Origin: an uncultured Erythrobacter sp.
GTDB taxonomy: Bacteria > Pseudomonadota > Alphaproteobacteria > Sphingomonadales > Sphingomonadaceae
Direction of reading: 5' to 3'
Assembly: GCA_947488155.1 (NCBI GenBank)
Contig: CANKYK010000001.1
Coordinates: 248,001-312,000, forward strand
DNA: 64,000 nt
This document shows, piece by piece, positions 50,701 through 60,116 of this stretch; the first letter of the stretch is position 1; every line of letters starts with the position of its first letter. The position numbers were made by a program, and so were the translations under genes. The notes under the pieces are model-generated. The model searched no databases. It was not told the DNA's origin and worked only from the letters and a program-made list of their open reading frames with translations.

Positions 50701-51441
50701 ATGAAACGCACCTCAATCACTCAAGACCTTCCGCTTAACCGCAAGGCGAAAACCGCATTTGCCGCACGCGCCATAATCCTGGCTGCTAGCACGGTCGCTC
50801 TCGCCGGTTGCGGCATATTGCCTTCGTCGAACGGTTCCCCATCGCGCGGAAGCAGCAAACCGCCTGTCAGCTCAACCCAAGGCAATATCTCAAATCGCAC
50901 CGCGGACCGCACCTGCTTTGCACAGCTTAGCGCATCGGGCGTTCGGTTTGATCCTTTGCCAGATGCCTATGGCGCGCCGGGATGCAGCAAGCTGGGCACT
51001 GTTCAACTCTCCGCTCTGGCCGGTGATCGCTCCCGCTTTGGGATCAGCAATATCGGCCCTGTGCAATGCCGCACGGCGAGCGCGTTTAACGGATGGGCGC
51101 GGTTCGGCGTTGACCGAGCGGCTAAGCAAATTTTGGGCAGCGGACTGGAGCGGATTGAGACAATGGGATCTTACTCTTGCCGCAATGTGGCTGGCACATC
51201 ACGCCGCTCCGCCCATGCCCGTGCGGAGGCCATCGACATCTCCGGGTTCTTGCTCAAAGACGGGCGCCGTGTAAGCGTTCAAGGCGATTGGTCTCGGGGT
51301 AGCGCGGCCGAACGGGAGTTTCTGAGGGTCGTGCACAAGAGTGCCTGCAAACGGTTCGGTACGGTACTCGGGCCCGACTATAACCGCGCACACGAAGATC
51401 ATTTCCACGTTGAAGGCACAGACGGAAGCTTCTGCCGCTAG
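50701..51441 (+). CDS. Extensin-like C-terminal domain lipoprotein
   Basis: A 246-residue lipoprotein: the signal runs to LAGC (Cys near residue 37), a Ser-rich linker follows, and from about residue 75 there is an extensin-like C-terminal domain (PF06904 type). Visible features are CFAQLSASGVRFDPLP, the cysteine in APGCSKLGTV, GSYSCRNVAGTSRRSAHARAEAIDISGF in parts, and NRAHEDHFHVE near the end, where SxHARAxAxDI and the HxDHFHVE motif are a metal-peptidase-like pattern shared with D-Ala-D-Ala-type zinc peptidases. A peptidoglycan-related role is inferred. A CtrA-like box lies directly upstream. Confidence 0.85.
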   Translation: MKRTSITQDLPLNRKAKTAFAARAIILAASTVALAGCGILPSSNGSPSRGSSKPPVSSTQGNISNRTADRTCFAQLSASGVRFDPLPDAYGAPGCSKLGTVQLSALAGDRSRFGISNIGPVQCRTASAFNGWARFGVDRAAKQILGSGLERIETMGSYSCRNVAGTSRRSAHARAEAIDISGFLLKDGRRVSVQGDWSRGSAAEREFLRVVHKSACKRFGTVLGPDYNRAHEDHFHVEGTDGSFCR

Positions 51442-51496
51442 AGACGTCTCCGCGTCGATCCGACAAGGCTATGTAGGATATTGCAGGAACAGTTTC

Positions 51497-52120
51497 CTAC
51501 TCGACCGGCATCTCCGGCTCCAACTTCGCTTCAATCTTCAGGCGAACAGCCTCGGCTGCATGCCTCGCGCCAAGCTTGTTCATCATATTGGCGCGGTGAA
51601 TTTCCACCGTGCGCGGACTGATATCGAGCTCCCTTGCGATCACTTTGTTGCTGCTGCCCTCGGCCAGCCAATCAAGCACTTCGCGTTCACGATTGGAGAG
51701 ACTTGAAATCCGGCTGCGCGCATCAATCATGCGGCGGCGGGCGGCACCAAAAACCTCAGCCTCCTTCTCAATTCGAGTGAGACAACGTGAGAAGCGTTCT
51801 GGATCGATCGGGATCGACAAATAGTCGAGCGCACCAGCCTTAATCGCTTCAACAATACGGCCCGGCTTTGGTTGTTCGTCGACCGCGATCAGCGGCAGCC
51901 AAACGCCCAGCTTGCTGAGCCGTTCGAAGATCATGGCCACCCCGCCTTCCTCGATCGCATCGCGAGCGATAATGATCCCATCTCGCGGCGGATGCGCCGA
52001 AAGATCGCTGAGATCGCCATAGACTTCACAGTGGTGCCCTAAGGCGAACCCTGCGCGAGACAATTCCGCCCTATGACGGCTGGAAGAGTCGATGAAATGG
52101 AGGATTGCTTTGCGTGTCAT
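51497..52120 (-). CDS. FixJ/LuxR-type response regulator with degenerate receiver
   Basis: A 207-residue regulator. The C-terminal half has a clear LuxR helix-turn-helix: LSNREREVLDWLAEGSSNKVIARELDISPRTVEIHRANMMNKLG in overlapping parts, typical of FixJ. The N-terminal half follows the receiver fold (HFIDSSSRHRAELSRAG, then DGIIIARDAIEEGG and DYLSIPIDPERF), but the expected phosphate-accepting Asp before xxMP is not at its place, and the usual KP pair has become IP. So control by phosphorylation is doubtful. No histidine kinase lies next to it. It is on the minus strand downstream of Anbu. Confidence 0.85.
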   Translation of the reverse strand: MTRKAILHFIDSSSRHRAELSRAGFALGHHCEVYGDLSDLSAHPPRDGIIIARDAIEEGGVAMIFERLSKLGVWLPLIAVDEQPKPGRIVEAIKAGALDYLSIPIDPERFSRCLTRIEKEAEVFGAARRRMIDARSRISSLSNREREVLDWLAEGSSNKVIARELDISPRTVEIHRANMMNKLGARHAAEAVRLKIEAKLEPEMPVE

Positions 52121-52270
52121 TCATTATGAATGCGCATTTCCCCATACGGAATCATCCCAAGTCTGAACCAATTTCGAGTAGATGGACTCTAGCTACGGGT
52201 GACGGCTTGGTCCAAAATGGATGCAACAGCTCATCAAGCTCTCAGTATTCTATCTGATCAGGTCAAATCA

Positions 52271-53017
52271 CTAGGTTTTGGGGCCGAAACTGTAGTCCGG
52301 CAAAGAATGAAATGCCGATTTAAGCGCGTCGCCCCAACTCGATGAGATCGAGTCAAAATAGGGGTCTTCGTAAGTAATCCGATGTTGATGCGTGGGCGCA
52401 AATTCATCCCGGCCGATCACCATCAGATCAAGCGGAAGGCCAACGGAGAGGTTAGCCTTAAGCGTGCTGTCGAATGACACCATCAGCAATTTTACCGCAT
52501 CTTCAAAGCTCATGTCCCGGTCATATCCGCGCAGCAAAATCGGTCGTCCGTATTTGGTCTCACCAATCTGGAAAAACGGCGTGTCGAGGCTGGCCTCGAT
52601 AAAATTGCCCTCTGGATAGATCATGAACAATCGCGGCTCCATGCCAGCAATTTGGCCAGCAACGATGATTGTCGCTGTAAACTTGCCCCGCCCACGTTCT
52701 CCATTGGCACTCTGGCGTTCTTCGATTGTAGAGCGCAACATCTTGCCGATGTCAGAGGCAACTTGAAACATGGTTGGCGATTTGAACAAAGTGTTCTCGC
52801 GCTCGTCAGGTTCTTTGGTGCGCTCCTCCAGCTTACCAATCACCGCTTGGGTGGTTGCCAGATTGCCAGCAGTCATGACCGTGATCATACGCTCGCCAGG
52901 GACGCTCCAATGAAACATCTTGCGGAACACCGAAATGTTGTCGACGCCTGAATTGGTGCGCGTATCGCTCATCAAAACAAGGCCGCGGTCCAGCACCATG
53001 CCAACGCAATATGTCAT
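52271..53017 (-). CDS. Anbu, proteasome-related peptidase
   Basis: Anbu is an ancestral proteasome/HslV-like Ntn hydrolase. The 248-residue protein begins MTYCVGMVLDRGLVLMSDTR in one run and continues NSGVDNI; after Met removal Thr2 would be the nucleophile, and SDTRTNSGVD is the Asp-Arg segment expected near the active site. ATIIVAGQIAGMEPRLFMIYPEG and KYGRPILLRGYDRDMS follow in the family order. It is the last of four minus-strand genes (ATP-grasp, alpha-E, transglutaminase, Anbu), a combination known across bacteria and proposed to make and break peptide-like compounds. It starts 74 bases after the transglutaminase gene. Confidence 0.93.
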   Translation of the reverse strand: MTYCVGMVLDRGLVLMSDTRTNSGVDNISVFRKMFHWSVPGERMITVMTAGNLATTQAVIGKLEERTKEPDERENTLFKSPTMFQVASDIGKMLRSTIEERQSANGERGRGKFTATIIVAGQIAGMEPRLFMIYPEGNFIEASLDTPFFQIGETKYGRPILLRGYDRDMSFEDAVKLLMVSFDSTLKANLSVGLPLDLMVIGRDEFAPTHQHRITYEDPYFDSISSSWGDALKSAFHSLPDYSFGPKT

Positions 53018-53091
53018 ACAGCTCTCTTATATCTATCGAAGCGCCGCGATAGAAGAGATGCAGCGCGCAGCAAAGCGATATTGTGCAGCGC

Positions 53092-53916
53092 CTATTGCTG
53101 GCTTTGCTGCTCCACAGCCACTTCGACCTTGAGCGATTGCCGGGCCGATCCAAAACTGATTCCGGTGACCGGCGCAGCATCACGGTAATCTCTGCCTGTG
53201 GCGACCCGAACATAGCGCGGATCGGGACTGATCCCGTTAGAGATATCAAATCCGACCCAGCCCAATCCATCGATATGTGCCTCGGCCCATGCGTGGCTTG
53301 CCTCTTGGTCGATCCGGTCGTTCATCATCAGATAGCCGCTAACATAGCGAGCAGGAATATTCGCCATGCGAGCTGCGGCGAGGAAGATGTGCGTGTGATC
53401 CTGGCACACGCCCACGCCCGCCTCAATCGCCTCCTCTGACGTTGTGCTGACTGCGGTTGCGCCTGTGCGATAGGCAACCTGATCCCGGATTTTCGCGGAC
53501 AATGCATGCAAGAAGTCGAGCTTACCGCTTTGATCATCACCCTCGCCGGTATCCACTTCCCGTACCAGCGCGCGCAGCTTTGAACCCGGCTTGGTCAACC
53601 GTGTCTGGCCCAGAAAATTCCACAACGGTAGATGGCCCGAGTGCCGCCCGATAACGCCGGCATTGTCCTCGGTCTCCACCACGCCCCGGCAGGTCACGCT
53701 GACCTCCTGCGCGCCGGGATCCAGCGCAATCAGCGTGACGGTGTTGAAATGCTCATCTTCATATTCCAGCTCGCTATGCGCGTTTTCATACTCCATCTGC
53801 CAATCCACAATCTTCTGGCCCTGCGTCTCCTTCGGCGTCAGGCGCAGCCTCTGGAGCGCGTGAACCACGGGATCGGCAAAGCTGTAGCGGGTGGTGTGAC
53901 GGATCGACAGGCGCAT
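53092..53916 (-). CDS. Transglutaminase-like cysteine peptidase
   Basis: A 274-residue protein with an N-terminal beta-rich domain (RLSIRHTTRYSFADPV, residues 2-17) and a transglutaminase-like core. The catalytic triad is visible: Cys in GVGVCQDHTHIFLA, His in ASHAWAEAHI and Asp in WVGFDISNG. Such cytoplasmic proteins are predicted to be peptidases or amidases. Its ATG overlaps the stop codon of the alpha-E gene by one base, so they are coupled. Together with the ATP-grasp protein and Anbu it forms the known Anbu-type operon. Confidence 0.93.
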   Translation of the reverse strand: MRLSIRHTTRYSFADPVVHALQRLRLTPKETQGQKIVDWQMEYENAHSELEYEDEHFNTVTLIALDPGAQEVSVTCRGVVETEDNAGVIGRHSGHLPLWNFLGQTRLTKPGSKLRALVREVDTGEGDDQSGKLDFLHALSAKIRDQVAYRTGATAVSTTSEEAIEAGVGVCQDHTHIFLAAARMANIPARYVSGYLMMNDRIDQEASHAWAEAHIDGLGWVGFDISNGISPDPRYVRVATGRDYRDAAPVTGISFGSARQSLKVEVAVEQQSQQ

Positions 53917-54860
53917 CAGTGGTGGAACCTGTAGTCGTTGGCAATCGCCGTGCTGATCGCGACATTATTGTGCATGAGGTTCAGCAGAAATTCGTGCAAA
54001 CCCTGATCAAAGATCTGGTCCACGGTAATCTCCGCAATTTCCATATCGGCCTCACGCATCAGCGCGTTGCACTCTCCCTCTCGTCCATGAATACGAGCCA
54101 ATGCTGCCAATTGGTCGCGAAGCGCGCTGCGGCAAAAGGCCAGGCTGCGCGGGAAGCGGTCGTCCAGCACGAGAAATTCAACGATGCTGCGCGCTTCAAT
54201 GCGCCCAGCATGTAGCCAGCTGTATGCGCTTGCTCCAGCGACGGAGCGCAACACTTGCTCCCACTGCCCGCTGTCGATCCGCGAACCGACATGGCCAAGC
54301 GTCGGGAGCAGCAGGTAGTATTTCATGTCGAGGATGCGGGCCGTGCTTTCCGCACGTTCTATAAAGGTGCCAGCGCGGGCAAAGTGATAACCCTCATTGC
54401 GCAACATCGATCCTTCGACTGCTCCATGCACTAGCGTGCCCGCGCGCCGGATCATGCCGACCACATCGCCGACAGAGTTTTGACCAATCGGGCGTTTCAA
54501 CACGTCTTCCAGAGCCATCCAGTTTTCATTCACTGCGCCCCACACTTCGCTGGAGATATTGGTCCGCACCATCCGTGCGTTGGTCCGCACGGCGCCAAAC
54601 ATTTCGCGTACGCTGGCCGGGTTGTCGCGACCGCGCAGAATGAAGTTCCATACCTGCTGCCCGGTATAATCCTCATGCGCCGCTTCATAGGCCGCCCGCT
54701 GGCCAGAGGTTGCAATGACAGAACGCCATTCTTCCTCAGCCGTCGCCGTATCCCGGGTCAGCGCCATCCGTAGCCCCGCCTCTAAAAGCCGCGCAGTGTT
54801 TTCGGCCCGCTCCAGATAGCGGAACATCCAAAACATGCCATTGGCGGTGCGTCCTAACAT
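53916..54860 (-). CDS. Alpha-E domain protein
   Basis: A 314-residue all-helical protein of the alpha-E family. The opening LGRTANGMFWMFRYLERAEN, then ARLLEAGLRMAL, and later FARAGTFIERAESTARILDMKYY in parts with the repeated RAE/RAES-T-AR motif match the family. Alpha-E proteins occur with circularly permuted ATP-grasp enzymes, and some are fused to them; a role in peptide bond formation has been predicted from this association. It starts 13 bases after the ATP-grasp gene and overlaps the transglutaminase start. Confidence 0.92.
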   Translation of the reverse strand: MLGRTANGMFWMFRYLERAENTARLLEAGLRMALTRDTATAEEEWRSVIATSGQRAAYEAAHEDYTGQQVWNFILRGRDNPASVREMFGAVRTNARMVRTNISSEVWGAVNENWMALEDVLKRPIGQNSVGDVVGMIRRAGTLVHGAVEGSMLRNEGYHFARAGTFIERAESTARILDMKYYLLLPTLGHVGSRIDSGQWEQVLRSVAGASAYSWLHAGRIEARSIVEFLVLDDRFPRSLAFCRSALRDQLAALARIHGREGECNALMREADMEIAEITVDQIFDQGLHEFLLNLMHNNVAISTAIANDYRFHH

Positions 54861-54873
54861 CGTGCCTCCGCCA

Positions 54874-56301
54874 TCAGTCTTTTAACACCCAAGTGTCTTT
54901 GGTGCCGCCACCCTGGCTGGAATTGACCACCAAAGATCCGTCTTTCAGGGCAACGCGAGTCAAACCGCCCGGCGTTATGTCGATGCCGTCGGGTGACACC
55001 AGCACGAACGGACGCAGGTCAACGTGACGCGGCGCGAGACCCTTGCGGGTGAAGATCGGGCAGGTCGACAAAGCCAGCGTCGGCTGGGCAATGTAATTCT
55101 CCGGATTGGCCTCCAGCTTGGCGCGGAATTTCTTGATCTCGCGCTTGGACGCAGTTGGCCCGATCAGCATGCCATAGCCGCCCGAACCGTGGACCTCTTT
55201 CACCACCAGCTCGTCCAGATTGTCGAGCACATAGGCCAAGCCGTCATCATCGGCGCAGCGCCAGGTCTGCACATTGGGCAGCAGCGGTTTTTCGCCGGTA
55301 TAAAACTCGACGATTTCCGGCATAAAGCTGTAAATCGCCTTGTCATCGGACACGCCCGTACCCGGCGCATTGGCGATGGTGACATTGCCCGCCCGGTACA
55401 CATCCATGATGCCGGGAATGCCCAGCACGCTGTCCGGATTGAAGGTCAGCGGGTCGAGATAATCATCATCAACTCGGCGATAGATCACATCCACCTGGGC
55501 ATAGCCATCGGTGCAACGCATTTGCACCTTGCCATCGACTACGCGCAGGTCGCTCGCCTCGACCAATGTTGCGCCCATTTGATCAGCCAGAAAGGCGTGT
55601 TCAAAATAGGCCGAATTGTAGATACCCGGCGTCAGGACCGTGACGTTCGGCTTGCCTCTGGTTCCTTCGGGCGCGCATGCGGCCAGACTGCGCGCAAGAC
55701 GGCGCGGATAGTTCGATACGCTCTCAACCCCGATGCGAGAGAAGAGATCGGGGAACATCGACATCATCGTCTCGCGGTTTTCGAGCATGTAAGACACACC
55801 TGATGGCGTGCGTGCGTTGTCTTCCAAAACGAAGAACTCATCCGGCCCTGTACGTACCAGATCAATGCCAACAATGTGCGTGTAAATCCCGCCCGGCGGG
55901 GTGAAACCGACCATATTGGGCAGCCATGCGTCGTTGTTGCGCAGCAGGCGCTCTGGCAGCCGGCCAGCGCGAACGATCTCTTGCCGGTGGTACAAATCGT
56001 AGAGGAAGGCGTTGAGGGCACGCACGCGCTGCTCGATACCCTTCGTCAACCGCCGCCATTCACCCGCTGTGATAATGCGCGGGACCATGTCAAACGGGAT
56101 CAGGCGCTCCTCAGCCTCATCCTCGCCGTAAACATTGAAAGTAATCCCCGTGCGGCGAAAACTCTCATCCGCATCCTTGGCTTTGCGGCGAAGCAGATCG
56201 GTCGTCTGCTCTCCATACCATGATGAATAATCGGCATAGGCCGGACGCGGCGCCCCATCAGGGCCAAACATCTCATCAAATTGGGAAGCCGACAGAACCA
56301 A
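54874..56301 (-). CDS. Circularly permuted type 2 ATP-grasp protein
   Basis: A 475-residue member of the DUF404/DUF407 group, predicted to be a peptide ligase. Visible are WLPNMVGFTPPGGIYTHIVG in one run, GIDLVRTGPDEFFVLEDNARTPSG in parts (the ED-N segment is a metal-binding feature), VKEVHGSGGYGMLIGP with the ATP loop, and STCPIFTRKGLAPRHVDLRP in one run with the conserved Arg-His-x-Asp-x-Arg. It heads the four-gene Anbu operon. The product of such enzymes has not been defined for most organisms. Confidence 0.93.
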   Translation of the reverse strand: MVLSASQFDEMFGPDGAPRPAYADYSSWYGEQTTDLLRRKAKDADESFRRTGITFNVYGEDEAEERLIPFDMVPRIITAGEWRRLTKGIEQRVRALNAFLYDLYHRQEIVRAGRLPERLLRNNDAWLPNMVGFTPPGGIYTHIVGIDLVRTGPDEFFVLEDNARTPSGVSYMLENRETMMSMFPDLFSRIGVESVSNYPRRLARSLAACAPEGTRGKPNVTVLTPGIYNSAYFEHAFLADQMGATLVEASDLRVVDGKVQMRCTDGYAQVDVIYRRVDDDYLDPLTFNPDSVLGIPGIMDVYRAGNVTIANAPGTGVSDDKAIYSFMPEIVEFYTGEKPLLPNVQTWRCADDDGLAYVLDNLDELVVKEVHGSGGYGMLIGPTASKREIKKFRAKLEANPENYIAQPTLALSTCPIFTRKGLAPRHVDLRPFVLVSPDGIDITPGGLTRVALKDGSLVVNSSQGGGTKDTWVLKD

Positions 56302-56368
56302 TTACCCCTAAGAATTGCGCGCTATGCAAGGATGCTAAGCATTATTGCGCTGTCTCACAAGCAAAGGT

Positions 56369-57142
56369 TCAGTCCCGATCAAGTTCCTCAAGAACCGCGG
56401 AAATTGCCTCTTCCGAATAGGAGAAGCCGATATGGGTGCAGCGCAAGGCGACCGCACGGTCGCGCTCTTCCGCGGTGCCGCAGGCAGCGCGCGGAGCAAT
56501 CATCCCGTCGCGCGGGCTCCATAGGGCAATTGTTTCAACCGGCGGCTTCTCACCCAGATCTGTGTCGATTGGCGGATCATCGACTGAATGTCCGGTAACA
56601 AACTGATAAGCGCGCCAGACGTTGTTCGCCCGTGGATCGCCTGAAAACGGCGATCCCATAGTGATCACTTTAGCAACAGCGTCCGGCTGACGCTTGGCCA
56701 GCTCGCGAGCAAAAATCCCGCCAAGGCTCCAACCAAGCAGCACCACCGGCTCTCCCGCCCGCTCGCTCAGATTGAGCAGCCGTTCCTCAAGACTGGCCAG
56801 ATTTTCTTCGCTCGGCCCCAGGTTAAAGCCCAGCCCCCAACGTTTCGCGGTGTGGCCTGCGCGCTCCAATTGCCGGGCCATAAAGCGCATGCGCAGCGGG
56901 TGCGTCATAAAGCCGGGTAGCACCATGATGGTGCGCGGATGCTTGGCGCGCTCAATTGCAATCTTGCGGCGCGGGCGGTTGACAACCTCCGCCAGAACCT
57001 CAGCCTCGCCCAGAAGTTGCAGCAGACCGGGACGCGGCGCGCGTTCTTCTTCTGGCTGACGCGCAAGAGCTATCCGGCGCGCAAACTCATCACGCGTCCA
57101 AAGCGAGGATTTCAATTCGGCAAGAGTAGCGAGTGAGGCCAT
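56369..57142 (-). CDS. Alpha/beta hydrolase
   Basis: A 257-residue hydrolase with the nucleophile elbow GWSLGGIFARELA near residue 138, an oxyanion region MVLPGFMTHPLRMRFMARQL in one run, an acid-bearing LWSPRDGMI segment, and a His in RCTHIGFSYSEEA. It resembles the esterase/lipase group without a signal peptide, so it is probably cytoplasmic. The first 65 residues are helical and charged. The ATG at 57142 has AAGGG eight bases upstream. It precedes the Anbu operon on the same strand by 67 bases; whether it belongs to that operon is unclear. Confidence 0.82.
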   Translation of the reverse strand: MASLATLAELKSSLWTRDEFARRIALARQPEEERAPRPGLLQLLGEAEVLAEVVNRPRRKIAIERAKHPRTIMVLPGFMTHPLRMRFMARQLERAGHTAKRWGLGFNLGPSEENLASLEERLLNLSERAGEPVVLLGWSLGGIFARELAKRQPDAVAKVITMGSPFSGDPRANNVWRAYQFVTGHSVDDPPIDTDLGEKPPVETIALWSPRDGMIAPRAACGTAEERDRAVALRCTHIGFSYSEEAISAVLEELDRD

Positions 57143-57291
57143 GATCAAATCCCTTGGCAAAGCAGCGAGACTTACGGAGTGAAACGGTCGTCACTCACGG
57201 AAATTAGGCTGCGCGCGTAAACGCTTGGTGAAGCCTATTTTCGCTCCACCATCTCTCTGCAACGGTTCATAGATCATAGCCTCAAAGCGGC

Positions 57292-57831
57292 TTAGCCCGC
57301 TGGGCAATCGCCGATGCGTTCACTGGCGATATTCATCGTCATCTTCATTTCGCCCATGCCCGCCATTTCGCTTTCCATCGACATGGTCATATCCATGCTG
57401 GTTTCGGTGCCCGTGCCATTCAAGGTCATCACCATCTCGCCCTGGCCGGGTACGTTACAGGTCATTTCCGCGCTGATGTCGCCGCCATTAACGTTAAACT
57501 TGCTGGTTTCGCATTCGCCGTTTTGCGGGCCTTTTGCGAGCTCTTCAAACCCCTTGTCGGCGTCTTCTTGCGACATGCAGGTCTCGGTTACCTGATCGGC
57601 CATGCCGCCTTTCATCATCTCGGCAACTTCTGGCGGCGCGCCGGGAATTTCAACGCTGATGAGTTTGGTCGTGGAACGATATTGCCCCGCCTTTGGCTTG
57701 ATCACTTCGCCTGCAACGTCAGCCATCTCTTCGCTGGAAACAACTCCATCACCGTCTGCATCGGCATCGGTCGGCCCCGAACATGCTGCAATCGCCCCGG
57801 CGAGCGCCAACACACTAACAATCCGCTTCAT
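57292..57831 (-). CDS. DUF3617-like lipoprotein with an EF-hand-type loop
   Basis: A 179-residue protein with a lipoprotein signal ending AIAAC (Cys at residue 16). Directly after it comes DADGDGVVSSEE, a complete 12-position EF-hand calcium loop (D1, D3, D5, G6, E12). The rest matches the DUF3617 pattern: KAGQYRSTTKLISVEIPG, a cysteine in TETCMSQEDADKG, NGECETSKFNV, MTCNVPG, a Met-rich region and ERIGDCPAG at the end. DUF3617 proteins are periplasmic and uncharacterised. The ATG at 57831 is preferred over one ten codons upstream. Divergent from uvrB by 89 bases. Confidence 0.75.
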   Translation of the reverse strand: MKRIVSVLALAGAIAACSGPTDADADGDGVVSSEEMADVAGEVIKPKAGQYRSTTKLISVEIPGAPPEVAEMMKGGMADQVTETCMSQEDADKGFEELAKGPQNGECETSKFNVNGGDISAEMTCNVPGQGEMVMTLNGTGTETSMDMTMSMESEMAGMGEMKMTMNIASERIGDCPAG

Positions 57832-57920
57832 ATCCAAATTCCCTCTAGAAAAATCATTCATGGTGCTATCTGCCAGAGCGCCACTTCACAAGCGCGCATC
57901 CGCGCCGCATATGTCTTAAC

Positions 57921-60116
57921 ATGTCAGAACTCGTCATCCGCCGAGGGTTAGAAGAACCCGACACCTCTGGGGATTTCACCCCGCACCGCCCGGACCGTCC
58001 GGAAAAGAGCGATCCTGGCAGGCCGTTCAAAATCGTCTCTGATTATGAACCCGCTGGCGATCAGCCAACAGCCATTGCAGAGCTGGTGGCAGGCGCGACC
58101 ACAGGCGAAAAGACGCAGACCCTGCTGGGTGTGACCGGGTCGGGCAAGACCTTCACCATGGCGAAAGTGATCGAGGCGACGCAGCGCCCCGCATTAATAC
58201 TGGCGCCCAACAAGATCCTTGCCGCACAGCTTTACGGCGAGTTTAAAAGCTTCTTTCCTGACAATGCGGTCGAGTATTTCGTATCCTATTACGATTACTA
58301 CCAGCCAGAGGCCTATGTCCCGCGCTCCGACACCTATATCGAGAAAGAAAGCTCGGTGAACGAGGCGATCGACCGGATGCGCCATGCGGCCACCCGCGCC
58401 TTGCTAGAACGCGATGATGTGATCATCGTCGCCTCCGTCTCGTGCCTCTATGGTATTGGATCGGTCGAAACCTATTCGGCGATGATTTTCGACATCAAGA
58501 AGGATGAAACCGTTGATCAGCGCGAGTTGATCCGCAAGCTGGTCGCTCTGCAATACAAGCGCAATGATGCCGCGTTTCAGCGCGGCACCTTCCGGGTTCG
58601 CGGCGACAATCTAGAGCTTTACCCATCGCATTATGAAGACATGGCATGGCGGATCAGCTTCTTTGGTGATGAGATCGAAGAGATTGCGGAGTTTGATCCG
58701 CTGACGGGTAAGAAAGGCGCAAACCTCGACAAGGTTCGCGTCTATGCAAACTCGCACTATGTGACGCCAGGCCCGACCATGAAACAGGCCGCCGCCGCGA
58801 TCAAATTTGAGCTGGAGCACCGCCTCAAGGAGCTACAGGAAGAGGGGCAATTGCTGGAGGCACAGCGACTGGAGCAACGCACCAATTTTGACCTAGAGAT
58901 GATTGCAGCGACCGGCAGCTGCGCCGGGATCGAGAACTATTCTCGCTTCCTCACCGGCCGCCTGCCGGGTGAGCCGCCGCCCACCCTGTTCGAGTATTTA
59001 CCGGAAAATGCGCTGCTGTTCGTCGATGAAAGCCACCAGACCGTGCCGCAGATCGGCGCGATGTCGAAGGGCGACCACCGCCGCAAGATCACACTGGCTG
59101 AACATGGCTTTCGCTTGCCGAGTTGCATCGACAACCGCCCCCTACGCTTTAACGAATGGGACGCGATGCGCCCGCAAACCTTTGCCGTATCGGCGACGCC
59201 GGGCGGCTGGGAGATGGAGCAAACGGGCGGCGTTTTTGCCGAGCAGGTGATCCGCCCGACTGGGCTGATCGATCCGCCGGTCGAAATCCGCCCGGTCGAG
59301 GATCAAGTGCAGGACTGCATTCAAGAATGCCTTGCAGTGGCCAAGAAAGGTTACCGAACGCTCGTCACCACGCTGACCAAGCGAATGGCGGAAGACCTCA
59401 CCGAATTCATGCACGAGGCGGGCGTGCGCGTTCGCTACATGCACTCTGACGTTGAGACTTTGGAGCGGATTGAGCTGATCCGCGACCTGCGCCTGGGGGT
59501 TTATGACGTGCTGATCGGGATCAACCTGCTGCGCGAAGGGCTCGACATTCCGGAATGCGGGTTGGTGGCGATTTTGGATGCTGACAAGGAAGGGTTCCTA
59601 CGCAGCGAAACCTCTCTGATCCAGACGATTGGACGAGCCGCGCGCAATGTTGATGGCAAGGTTATCCTTTATGCCGACCGGATCACTGGCAGCATGGAAC
59701 GCGCCATGGCCGAGACGGAGCGCCGCCGCGAGAAGCAGCGCGCCTTCAACGAAGAACACGGCATCACGCCGCAAACGATCAAGCGCGATATCGCCGACAT
59801 TGTCGCGCACAGCGCCGCCCAAGATGGGGTGACAATCGATACCGGCGATGAAGAGGTCAACAATCTCGTCGGCCACAACCTGCGCGCCTATATCGAAGAC
59901 CTTGAGAAACGGATGCGCGATGCCGCTGCAAACCTCGAATTTGAGGAAGCTGGTAGGCTGCGCGATGAAATCCGCAGGCTCGAAAATGACGAACTGGGCC
60001 TGCCCGATGATGAGAAGAAAGCGCCCAAAGTCGGCCGCTCCGACGCTGGCCGCCCCGGAACGCGCAAGACCCGCTACGGCAAGAAACGCGCGAAATTTAT
60101 GGGCGGGAAGCCGTGA
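57921..60116 (+). CDS. uvrB: Excinuclease ABC subunit B
   Basis: UvrB is the damage-verifying helicase-like core of nucleotide excision repair. The 731-residue protein has Walker [17 protein letters not shown] near residue 68, the beta-hairpin region [21 protein letters not shown] in overlapping parts, Walker [14 protein letters not shown], helicase motif [14 protein letters not shown], and the C-terminal UvrC-binding helices [29 protein letters not shown] in parts. The first 30 residues ([20 protein letters not shown]) and a basic tail ([16 protein letters not shown]) are extensions typical of alphaproteobacteria. The stop overlaps the next gene by four bases. Confidence 0.97.
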   Translation: MSELVIRRGLEEPDTSGDFTPHRPDRPEKSDPGRPFKIVSDYEPAGDQPTAIAELVAGATTGEKTQTLLGVTGSGKTFTMAKVIEATQRPALILAPNKILAAQLYGEFKSFFPDNAVEYFVSYYDYYQPEAYVPRSDTYIEKESSVNEAIDRMRHAATRALLERDDVIIVASVSCLYGIGSVETYSAMIFDIKKDETVDQRELIRKLVALQYKRNDAAFQRGTFRVRGDNLELYPSHYEDMAWRISFFGDEIEEIAEFDPLTGKKGANLDKVRVYANSHYVTPGPTMKQAAAAIKFELEHRLKELQEEGQLLEAQRLEQRTNFDLEMIAATGSCAGIENYSRFLTGRLPGEPPPTLFEYLPENALLFVDESHQTVPQIGAMSKGDHRRKITLAEHGFRLPSCIDNRPLRFNEWDAMRPQTFAVSATPGGWEMEQTGGVFAEQVIRPTGLIDPPVEIRPVEDQVQDCIQECLAVAKKGYRTLVTTLTKRMAEDLTEFMHEAGVRVRYMHSDVETLERIELIRDLRLGVYDVLIGINLLREGLDIPECGLVAILDADKEGFLRSETSLIQTIGRAARNVDGKVILYADRITGSMERAMAETERRREKQRAFNEEHGITPQTIKRDIADIVAHSAAQDGVTIDTGDEEVNNLVGHNLRAYIEDLEKRMRDAAANLEFEEAGRLRDEIRRLENDELGLPDDEKKAPKVGRSDAGRPGTRKTRYGKKRAKFMGGKP

